Shown here in pieces: positions 1 through 10,639 of a stretch of DNA of 60,000 nt. This DNA comes from Membranipora membranacea (lineage: Eukaryota > Bryozoa > Gymnolaemata > Cheilostomatida > Membraniporidae). The stretch spans positions 4,049,501-4,109,500 of the forward strand of contig OU612070.1 of the NCBI GenBank assembly GCA_914767715.1. Direction: 5' to 3'. The position numbers and the translations under genes were made by a program. The notes under the pieces were generated by a model, which saw only the letters and a list, made by a program, of their open reading frames with translations, did no database searches and was not told the origin of the DNA. Every line of letters begins with the position of its first letter. Within the stretch, counting starts at the first letter, position 1.

Positions 1-531
1 AATAAGTGTGATAGAACTCAGCATTCGTGTCAGATTTCATTTAACGTTGTCACTTCATGGCTGTATTGACGAGAGATGTAAACATTCCTGTAAATTCCTC
101 CCTACCACATAACCCTAACCCTACCCATAACCACATCTATGCAAAAATATCGTTATATGGAAATAAACATCCCACATAAGATTTCCATGATTTCTTCAAA
201 AGCAACTAATAATGTGATTTTTTTGTTGAAAAATTCGCCTAAACTATTTTCCTGTGTATATTTCCATTTGCGGGGTATAGTCAACATCTATTTATTTTTA
301 AAAATCTTCAAACGACTATCGCTATATTTTTTAACTATAGTGACAGTCAGCTATCATCAAACTGCCCCTTGATTTTACCCAAAGGTTAGCAATACAAACC
401 TGATTTGTGTCGACGAGCAAAAATGAAATTTTAATTGGTTGGTTTAGTAAATTTAACTATCAGGACTGTCTGAATGGTACCTAAGAATATAATCAATGTT
501 ATAGTTTAGAATTACATAAGATGCCACTCAC
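1..531. other. COG2 intron 6 (partial)
   Basis: AT-rich intronic sequence downstream of the COG2 exon ending at 532. I see no coding similarity and no element. Two short CCCTAA-like units near 110-125 are too few to be telomeric. Confidence 0.6.
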
Positions 532-3500
532 CGGTTTGACTTGCTCGACAAGTGGAAGACCTTTACACTTTGATACATAAAACTGAAGCTGATTGAACTC
601 TGTAGATATTCTCTCCACTAAATGAGATTCTAGTGCTGCTGGCTCCGAGCTAAAAACACAAATACATGTCAAATCTTATCCTTACGCATTTTATTTGTAG
701 AGTTTTCAGACTGGTAAGATTGAACACATGCAGCTACACCTTTGCTATATATTTGCAAGTGTGCCAGTCGGGAAGGACTGTTGGTAAGGGGTAAGATGTG
801 GGGCGGTCAAACTACAAAGGGTAGGTGCTCAGCAATTTCAAAGGCTTGACCAGATATAAGCTAGCAGGAGCAATTGAGAGCTGAGAACTTGAATATACGG
901 TATCCACACTTATTGTACAATATTACTTTGAACAGCGTTAAGTTTATGACTGTAGTTTAAAATGATAAAGGTGCAATATTCACTCTGTTTCTGTTCAGCT
1001 CATAGAAATGCCTCCCAATTCGAAAATGAGCTCTGTACTCGGAGGTGGTAAATGCTTCAGCTGGTGCTCAGACTAATGGAGATGCAGTTATCTAGGGCGA
1101 ACCAAGAGGTGATAACTCAGTTCATTCCCAACCAGATAACCACAAAATGAAATTAGACCCCTGTGGCTATCTCATTTATTTCTTCACAATGGGTTTCTTT
1201 GATAATCATAACCATTTATTTGTAGTCGCTCAAACGGAACACAATTGCGAATTTCAATATTTTTTAAACAATAATATTGTTTTAAAAATATGAAGTATAG
1301 CCCCATGACTTTTTACCTGCTTAGGTTGGATGACATGTCCAGTATCGCCTCCATAGCCTGAATACATGTCAAGATACCTTCCAGATATTGCAAGCATCTC
1401 TGAAAACAAAATAATTAAATGAAACGTAAGTTAGAAAAGTTCAGAAAGGCTAATATGAAAGAAACAAGCCACATATATAAACGTATTTATGATAATGTCT
1501 GATAGGCGGTGCTCCCTTCGTCCGGCTGTAGCTATTAACATGTCCTTGACTGATGAGATGTTCACGAGACTGGAAACTCAAACAATAATATCCTTTATTT
1601 ATCAGGAGTTGTCAGCCAATTTCCCATGGCTAATACAGATCCATATCCGACCTGCTAATGACATTATCGCATAAATTATAGTTCAACCATTCATTTCAGT
1701 TTTAAGAACTACTTCTCCCTATCCCAGCTAGCCCTGATACTATTTATTTCACCTCTATGATATTTTATTGGTTTATCAAATGAGTAAAGAGTTTTGTGGC
1801 AGAGCAGTTTACATGTGTTGGTTGATAATGGTATATTTCACATTTGACATGGTTTTGTATGAAAATACGTTACATATGATATGATCTCATATACTGATAG
1901 CATGTGCTAACTTCTACAACAAAAATAAAACCTTCATTTGGTCAAAAGCAGCTCTGAGAATGTGCAAAAATAAAATATGATAAACATTAATGAGGGGTGT
2001 GCAAAACAAATACAAAAACTTCCCAACTTGAGCAATGAGTATAAAACCATTTTATTTATTGATCGAACCAGACACTTTTATAACAACATCATAATTTACG
2101 GTATGTGAAAATCCGTATGGAAGAATATGCGCAATATATCAACATAATAATGTGGCTATGATGCAGCAATACAAATATGTAAAAAATACATAAAACATTC
2201 CGCTTTCCAAAGTGCACACACGGCAGGTTAGGCCCCAGTTTTGACGGCTGGGGTATTATGTCTGGAAGCTTGGAAGTTTTCTCTAAGCTTCTTTTGCATG
2301 ACATACAGCTTGGCCCTGCATGGTTTTATTGGCTGACCCTGATAGACTGAGTTGTTTACAGTGTTGAAATCAAAGTCACCATCCAAATCTACTGGCTTTG
2401 GTTCGGGCTTGAAACTTTGTACCATTCCAGTCTGTGAATGAAAACAAATGAAATGTTAGCAGGAAATTAAGTCTCAGTTTCATTGTACAGAGAAAATAGA
2501 AAGATCTTTAAAATCCTTGCAGCAATTTTTGATAAGAAGCATATTTGACACATGGAAAGGAGATATTAACTCAAATAACCTAGCTTACAATTAAAACGGC
2601 CTCCTAATGGAGAGCATGGTATTATTTGAAATATACATGAGCAGTGTCGCCTCATTGCATTCTTACCACAGAGCCCATCTAGACTATCTTTTGCTTCCCA
2701 CACTCCCTATGCAGCTCAGAAAACCGAATTGCACACAAAAAAATACCATGGTTAATACAATGTTACACATGATGATATATACCTGAACAGGGGTTTTGAA
2801 TGTCTGCTTGGTTGTTGATTGGCCTCCAAACTTTCCCTCAGGAGGATGATAACTCTCCGCATAATCTGCATGAGTAAGCCTTCTCGGCACTCTCGGACCC
2901 CAATTCCTGAAAACAGACAAACCATCAAAATGAAATAATGAATGTTAGTCACAGAAATATGAATAGGACTTTCGCCGGATATATTGGCAATTGGCACCTT
3001 ATTTAGCAAGAAAAGTTTTTACCCTAAGGATAAAGATTAAGGATTGACAATTGTTAAAAATGATGGGAACTTACTTGTAATGGTCTTTGAACGCTGTAGA
3101 GTCATCAAACTTGGGTAAATCTCGAACAAAGTTCCCTGTTGGAGCTGGTTTCAGAGGAATATAAGCTTCATCCAATCTCTTAGGGGTGTACACAGACTGA
3201 AAAATAAAGTTAAGTATAGTCAGCTAATTGAGATCATTCAGCTGTCACCCAGTGACAAATGAAAATTCTTACATTTCACTATTTCAGGGGGGGGGGGGGA
3301 TAACCTGACGGGCGGAAGGAATTATAAGAAAACCGGCTGAACTTGCGTTGCAAGCATATATCTGTGCTCATTATTACCAAAGAGGGAATTAAACGAAATG
3401 TCCTTGTCGTGTTGGTCACGGGCATGCAATTGATATTTACAGCTCTCAGTTTATAGGAATGAGGATCTGAGCAATTAGACACAGGTTGATTTTTATGGTA

Positions 3501-6500
3501 GAAATTCTTACATGGCTGACTGTGAGCCCCTCAATCGGTACAGCAGGTCTCTCATACTTGAGCGGAGTCTTTTTGAATGACTTCGGTACTGGATGTTGAA
3601 GAGCATCATGACCCTGGTATATTGTTCTCTGTTCCGTATCAAACGATTGTCTGAAAGAAAATTGTCACATGGTTTACTGTCAATGTAGCTTCCAAGAATA
3701 CTTCCAACCAAACTTAATTCTGATTTTGAGAAATTCTTTTATTCCATGACCGACTGATAAAGTTCTGGTGTTCTTATTAGACACACAGCAATATAAGACA
3801 ATAAAATATAATTAATATCTGATCCGAATAGGAGCACCTACTTGTTATCGTATTTGAGGTCAATAGTTGGTTGGGCAGGGTCTACAGCTTTCACTCGGTC
3901 TACAATCTTCTTAGGATAGTCAAACATGTTTTGCGTTTCTCCCATAAGAGGACCTTTCTTTATGAAGGGCTTTGCCATGGGTACAAATTTATCTGCTTTT
4001 GGCCCAAAAGTGCCTTTGTACACGCCCATGTTTGTTGTGGCAAAATCTCTATCACCATCAATGTGAAGATTATCTGGAGCTGCCTTGATCTGTTCGGGCT
4101 TAGGCGCATAGACACCTAAAAAGTTAACATTATTGTTTGTTATCAGCTAAAATGGTTTGGTGGTGTTGATAATAAAAGGGAGAGTATAAAAATTTTCTTT
4201 AAAATCTAAGAACATCTAGAAAATCGAATATGATGAGGAGTGTTTTAATCACTTTGTCCGTTTGGCAGAGACGTCTTCCTGCTAATAGGCCTACCAGCAA
4301 GCGCATAAACTACTCATGCAAATATGGAGATCTTACCACAACTGACAATTATCTAATATACATATTGGGATATTCCAGCAATTACGTACATTGATACCAG
4401 AACTTAAAACTCATGTAATTCACAGTGTATTTGATGCAAAGGTCTGTTATTGACTTAATTCACTGCTGGTTACTAAGGTTAGAATTTACAGAGCATGTTA
4501 TGCATATAATGCCAGGTAACAATACAAACACCATCAGTCAATACTGGATATTGATATAGCTAAAGAGATTAAACTTCCCAGAATCCAAAATGTAACAGGA
4601 CACTGAAATTTCAAGTGCTATGATAAATGGATTCAAGCTTCAATTTCTGAATGGCAGGTTTCTCAATACATGATTCACAGCAATATTTTGTAAGAGGAAC
4701 TGTGAGGCAAATATGAAAGTATGGCAGACGCCAATCATGATTTCTTGTAGTGACTTGAGACAGCAATTTACACAACAATACAGAACACCTGCTGCCTTAA
4801 ATTACTTGGGTTTGTTCTACTGAAATGACACCAGCAGTATTCAAAGTCAAGTCATTTTGATACTTGAAGATATCAAAGTCAATCGATTTAAATCAGATAT
4901 GTTACATATCTTCTATCAAAAACAGTAACCGGAATTTCCAAATAATATTAGCAATCAGCGAATGACTTACCTGGGTAAGCCTGTTGTGTTGTACTGAGGG
5001 GCAGCTTCACCTTCTGTGGGTACAGGATATCTCCAGTAAAACATGGCGGCTCCTCTGCTGCTCTGTTGGGCACTGGAATCCATTGCTTATAATGTTCCAT
5101 ATTTGTTGTATCCCCAAAGAACTTGGCATCAGTTCTTGACCTAATCATGTCAGCTTGCTTCATATTGAGAACTTTGGCTGGAGTAGAAAGTTTCTTTGGC
5201 AAAAACTCTTGCATATAGTAGGATGTTCCATCGATTGCATCAGTTGGACGATCAAAATTAGATCCCGGAGGTACAACTGGTTTTCTCATTTCTATCGGAC
5301 GTGGAATGAAATCATCTCTCTGGCATGTTTCAAAGACCATAGGTGGAATATCAGTCTCCCTTGGTGTTGGTGGGGGTTTCTTGCTCGATCTCGGTGGTTG
5401 GAGGGTTCCTCGAAACATGTCATGTGTATGGGTAATTGGGAAAGGATCCTTGGAACCAGTTTTCGGTTTTGCTTTTTTCTTGCAGGCAGCTGAACAAACA
5501 CATTTTCCACAATCACAAATCTCACAGATACAGCTGATAGAAGTCGGCAGCGATCTCATCACAGCCTGCAGCTCTTCGTGCTGCTGTATTCTCCATGGTG
5601 TCTTAATCTCAGTACCTGTAAATGTCATCAAACATACATGACCATGATGTCCCTGTAATTTACTCATTTTCATGAAGTAAACTTTTGATTCAGTCAGATC
5701 AGGTTTTAGACCAATTAATTATCTCAAGATGATGAGGGAAAATGATACACTATGACTATCTCGTTAAAGAAAATAATATATACCTCCAGCGGTTCGTGGT
5801 CCTCCAGTTCTCAGACCTCCACTAGACCTGAGTCCTGTAGTCCTCGGTCCAGCTGATCTGAGGGGCGTGCCTGTAGCAGCCAGCTCGGGTGCAGCAGCAG
5901 GAGCCATCGCTATCCTTCTCTCATAAACTTATATCTAGTATAATAATTATCTGCCGACTAAACAGTTCATCAACTGTTATCTTAATCTTGTTTTCCGAAT
6001 CAATGTCGATACAATATTCAAAGAGTTTTCTCGTGAAAGTTCTGTATTATTAGCCTTTTCTTATATCCAGTTACTAAGGCAAGTTTCCTTTTTAAACTTT
6101 TGTATAGTTGTAACCAATAGAGACGACCTTCCATAACACCTGACCTCACTGTTATATGAGTTTCATTATTGTTAAACTTGTATTTCACTTTTATAAAATT
6201 CAGATAACTGTAAACTAATGGTGCTATTGGTATTAAGTCTATACTAGTGTTTGATAATAAAACAGCCTATACAATTCAACAATTTATTATTGTTCAATAT
6301 GCCATTTAATAGCCACAATCATAATGATCCATATTAAATTCTATGGGGCTCTTATCAGACGAATGAATTCACATAAATGAGTATGCCGCTGATATGATCA
6401 GCAAAAAATAATACAACTGTCGAATAAAACTAAATTGTTGACATAAAATCTTATTCTATTCACACAAGAGCTCAGCTGCAGTAAAATTTTATTATTCACT

Positions 6501-9500
6501 GGCTGCCACTTCAATGCAGAAGCCCAAACTCATATTTGAGTACAACCCTTGCTACATTAGCCTTGTAAATTTGCTGTTGTTTAAATTCATCTTAATTATG
6601 AGTGACAGCAAGTTTCATATCAAAATTAACTGCAGTAGCTGAAGGAGTGGAGCTCAGAATTTTTGAACCCAAACTGCATTAATTCTGCGAACTGCCTAAT
6701 CTAAAACTGTTTTTTCCTTACTCTTACTCATGTACAAACAAATTTTTCATATATTTCAATTGTTGAGACTATAACGCAAAATCAATCTAATGATGTATTG
6801 TAGCCAGGTTACTTTTCAACCTTGCATAAATGTAAAGCACTGAGGTGATATTTTATAGGGTTTTTATTGTCATCCTGCGGTTCCCTCATTTATACAACGA
6901 AATTAACAAGTAAACTACCTTGTTGTATATAAGGCTACTGGAGCTAAGATATACCGAGCATATTTACACTTATATTCATGACTATTTTTGTATCTTAGTA
7001 TCTTTGCCCTTTTCACACGACCGTATGAGTTCATTGTCGACATGCAAATTATAATTCTGTTACACAAATTCACGACCCAACGTTGTCTGACGTCATATAA
7101 CATCTAAATAGCAGTCATTTCATGAGGGTAGATTTGGTAAACAGGGCAGTAGTTCAGCACCAGAAACGATGGGATAGATATGAAACACACTTGTGAAATA
7201 AATAACATGAAGATTAAATTACGGTGGGAATATAACTAAATTTGAATGTAAAAGTGAAGATGGGAATATTTGGTTCCTTGTACATAAGCTTACCAGGGCA
7301 TTGTTTGATTTTCAGAGCCATTCCTCACAGACTGAGTGTCAGCTTCAAACTGACCAGAGGGTGCGGATTCCCAATAGAGGGACAGGCGTGTACAGAGGAG
7401 TATAGTTAGTATATAATTTTACTCACCTTCTTCTCCCTGATGGCCGCCCTGTGAGCTAACTTCTCCTGTACTTTCCTCATGGTTATATCGATCTCACTTC
7501 TCAGTCCCTGAGGTAAGTCACAATAATATGTTGATACAATAATTATTTTACTTGTAAGTTTCAAATTTGGATATATTATATTAAAATATTCTAATCAGGG
7601 AGGGTGGGATATTATGGGTTTCCGAAGTAAAGGAGTTGCCTATGCATCAATTAGAAGAAGACAACTCCGAACCCACTTATTATCATGAAGGGACATGTAC
7701 AGGTCATCATTGTGTTGGACATGATTGAGTCAAGGTGAACATAAATCTACATATTATATTTATTAAAATACTATGGTGTTCACTTGATTAGGTCAGAGTG
7801 ATGAAACACCTCAATGTAGGCTGATATTACAATAAATTCGGCCCCCATATTTCAAATATTAATTCAACTAGAGGAAAACGCTGGTACACAACTTCTGATG
7901 TGGTTGCAGCCTTTGTTGTGGTAACGCTTTTAATGATTGCTAGTGATAATGCAACAAGCCTTGCTCTTATAGAACCTACCTCAACTTGTGTCTTAAATGT
8001 TATCAGTGGGTCTTTGATGTTGCCTATAATTTTATCCATTCCAACCTACAATTAAAATCAGAACAAATTTGGCGCATGACAAATAAGACATTACCTTCAT
8101 AGAGAAGTAGTGATAACAGGCTCGTTTTGATATAATTATTCTAGAAATGTTACAATTCAACGTAACTCAATATCTTAAACAGTATGTAATCTGAGAGTAC
8201 AGGATAGCATGAGTCTCATATCGAGGCCAACAACTAATAGATTACAAGCATCTGGCCCTTCGAAATTCATTGTTGGTCTAGTTGACAGCTTAGATAAAAA
8301 CAGATGTACGGAAATACCCCCATTATTTCTTTTATCAACCTTTATGAATAAGTTCAGGTATCCAGAAACAAACTTTGTAACAGACAGAATCATAGAGCAG
8401 CACACTCTACTTGTTTAAAACATCTAGTATTTGGACCATCAGATTCTGTCCTAAATCAACAAAGTTTAGATGCATTGAGATTTGGCTGCAGGGGTCAACA
8501 TTTTGTGTCTGCATAAGCATGAGTTCTAAATTGTAAAGACTGAATGGGGTGGAGTACACTGTACACAGGATACTAATCATTATGAGAATATTAGACACCA
8601 TACCAGGTTGGAGGAGAGGTTGACGAAGTCTGCATAATCCCTGTTGATGAGTTCGACTAATGCACTCTGGAGTATCTTCATATAAACACTGAGATCTTCT
8701 CTCAGGGTCTCTAAAGTATGATGTCTCCTCGCATCTGACAAGAACTTGTCAATATCATAGTTATCCTGGAATAGAAAATGATATATAAAAGCTTTATTCA
8801 GTGAAATACACAGACTTGTTAATGAATAACCGGATGTGATATTCTTATAGAATACATTCCAAGTTCATCAGCCGACACAAACATATATGATGTTGCAGTT
8901 AATTTAATATGGATCAGAACTTAAATATCATAGGAGTTTGAATCTCTCAAATGGAAGGCCTTACACTTCCAAGCCACATATACATCATAGACTGAAGGTC
9001 TTGGACAGAGTAGAGCGAACCAACGTCTATGAGACTGACCCGATATACAACTTTCAGCTACACTTTAAATTGATTATAAATAACCTAATGTTTAGCCAAC
9101 TCTAACATGGCTTGTAATTACATCTGGGGTTTATTCAATATGCATGTCCTGTAGACAAGTCAGGATACCATGACTAAGACCAGTAAGCTACGCTGCTTTT
9201 TCTTTGGTTGGGTGATACTGAAATGAGGGATAGTTTGTGCACCCAAGCACCAGGGGCCCATGCCAAGTCACAGGCTTGGCCTTGTCAGAGTACCATGCTG
9301 GAGCCTAGAAAAAATCCACCAGACAGACTTTACCCGGATCAAAATAAACCAGAATTTAGTCTGTGTAGGCGGTTATTTGTAGACCAAGTTCTTTTCACTC
9401 AATGCAACAAAAGACTTGGGTGTATATCAATGCACCCTTAACCTTGGATTTTATGGAACTAATTTTATACACCTTACATAACTGGTTTTATTTTGTCATG

Positions 9501-10280
9501 TCATTGTCATTTTTTGTATTCTTTTCTCTGGTTGACTAATTATTTCCTCCTAGCCAAATAATTTGACGGGTCAACAAGTCAAGTGTTTGGACTTCCTCAT
9601 ATAACAATATAGGGCAAGCAATAAAGCAATCAATGTGCCAATTCAAACTGGCAGATTTTGTCTGCATTGGCTCAGTGATTGCATCATTTGCTTGCCCTAA
9701 ATCGTTTTATTAGGATGTGCCTACAGGAACTTCTTGACTCATTAAAGTGTTTGTCTAGATGGAATGTGCTCAAGTTTGAACTATGAACTAGTTCATTGGT
9801 TTGAGCAGAGAGTTTGTGACTGTTCCATACTCCCTGGTTTGGATTATCAAACTGTTAGAAGAGGCTTGAAGTTGCAATCTGCATCAAATAATAGTCTACC
9901 AGAGAAAATAATACGAGAAGAAGGTAATTTTATTTTAGTATGTATGACTGAAATTCTGTTCAGCTGTGCTGTTCCACCAGGGAGAATGGTTCCACTCATT
10001 CTGCTCAGCAAATTATAGTTACTGTTATCAACCTCAAGCAAGCTTAGTCAGTGAGCACCCCAGTGAATCCCATCAAGGGTTGTTAAGACAGGCCATGTAT
10101 GGTTGTATTTGCTAACTAATCAATGTACTAACTACAACTAGCAAGTAGCTAGACTGACTGGTCACTCTCACTGAGGTATGATCATTTCACTCTTGTTCTT
10201 ACCTTGATAAACTCATCTTTATTGAAGCAAAGATTGGGAGGTGCAGGGGGGAGAACATTGCTTGAATCACTAGCACTCAT
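532..10280 (-). CDS. COG2: COG2, conserved oligomeric Golgi complex subunit 2 (5' part, six exons)
   Basis: COG2 is a lobe-A subunit of the COG tether, which captures vesicles recycling within the Golgi. Exons read 10203-10280, 8604-8765, 7980-8045, 7427-7507, 1317-1399 and 532-649, giving 196 residues. The start ATG is at 10278-10280. The peptide begins MSASDSSNVLPPAP and reaches NLCFNKDEFIK, followed by the family hallmark INRDYADFVNLSSNLVGMDK at the exon 2/3 junction. It then has a helical segment (SEIDITMRKVQEKLAHRAA) and ERISTEFNQLQFYVSKCKG, which match the vertebrate N-terminal half in order and with no gap. All junctions are GT-AG and phase-consistent. The C-terminal two thirds lie beyond the left edge. 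Intron 4 (1400-7426) contains the SAXO gene. The start faces the F-box/WD gene 359 bp away. Family identity is secure; the exon ends are hand-placed. Confidence 0.93.
2051..2060 (-). terminator. Probable SAXO poly(A) signal
   Basis: On the minus strand two overlapping AATAAA hexamers (AATAAATAAA) lie about 170 bases past the SAXO stop codon. This is a plausible cleavage signal, and would allow SAXO to end within the COG2 intron. Position and motif are the only evidence. Confidence 0.45.
2228..5907 (-). CDS. SAXO: SAXO-family stabilizer of axonemal microtubules, nested in COG2 intron 4
   Basis: SAXO proteins bind and stabilise microtubules of cilia, flagella and centrioles through repeated STOP-like Mn modules. 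Seven exons read 5784-5907, 4971-5615, 3842-4115, 3512-3650, 3075-3196, 2783-2906 and 2228-2431, giving 543 residues with a TAA stop at 2228-2230. Residues 1-41 are Ala/Gly/Arg-rich and of low complexity. Residues 70-86 form the family's Cys cluster (CICEICDCGKCVCSAAC). The rest is a run of Mn-like units with recurring phrases such as FFGDTTNMEHY, ATTNMGVYKGTF and DDSTAFKDHYKNW. The cysteine cluster sits about 70 residues in, whereas vertebrate SAXO1/2 begin almost directly with it, so this protein has an N-terminal extension. The gene has its own ATG and stop and lies wholly within a COG2 intron in the same orientation. SAXO1 versus SAXO2 cannot be resolved. Confidence 0.9.
3287..3299. repeat. 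G13 homopolymer in a SAXO intron
   Basis: An uninterrupted run of 13 G lies in the intron between SAXO exons 3512-3650 and 3075-3196. It is one of several long G runs in this AT-rich window. Confidence 0.9.
5908..7426. other. COG2 intron 4, upstream of the nested SAXO gene
   Basis: About 1.5 kb between COG2 exon 4 and the SAXO start. It should contain the SAXO promoter on the minus strand. I found no coding exon and no clear repeat; short ORFs here show no family similarity. Confidence 0.5.
9573..9745. repeat. Imperfect foldback element in COG2 intron 1
   Basis: Two arms of about 80 bp face each other. The strongest paired part is TAGGGCAAGCAA at about 9610-9621 against TTGCTTGCCCTAAA at 9688-9701, with AAAGCAATCAATGTGCCAA facing TTGGCTCAGTGATTGCAT. 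Outer parts (AAGTCAAGTGTT and AACTTCTTGACT) also pair loosely. The arms nearly touch, so a single-stranded copy would form a long hairpin. No ORF. This is likely a degraded MITE or other foldback insert. Confidence 0.7.
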
Positions 10281-10639
10281 TTTGCTCTCTGTAAGTTACT
10301 CTTTCACGTTAGAGTTCAGCTGTGTGGTTTAAAAAGCCTCCATAATTATTGAAGGAAATTATGCGAGTTGAATTTTTTTTCTTTGGCCAACTCACTTGAA
10401 GAAAAAATCAAAGTTGACTCAATGAACTTAGTCAACAGGCTCATTAACCAATGATAAAGATGATTGTAAATTAACTGTCCAATGATAGTCGTCGTAACAC
10501 TACATGGACTTTTGTGCAGGAGGCTTGAATTTTAGCATATCTTTGGAGACTGATCAACAAATTCGTTATGAAATAGCCTGATAGATTCGGACCAGCAGTT
10601 CCTTGGTATGAAACCTGGAACTTTGCCATCTAGATCAGA
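10281..10639. promoter_or_regulatory. Shared intergenic region between COG2 and the F-box/WD gene
   Basis: The two start codons point away from each other across 359 bp, so this stretch must hold both 5' UTRs and probably both promoters. Two identical CCAATGATA motifs stand at 10448 and 10479, 31 bp apart, matching the CCAAT pentamer bound by NF-Y in animal promoters. No TATA box is obvious at a sensible distance from either start. Bidirectional activity is an inference from geometry; the motif copies are seen directly. Confidence 0.6.

Noticed and set aside
108-129. CCCTAACCCTACCC, telomere-like
   Set aside because: Only about two units, internal to a COG2 intron.
5155-5641. Plus-strand ORFs of about 110 codons opposite SAXO exon 2
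   Set aside because: They are shadows of the real minus-strand coding exon.
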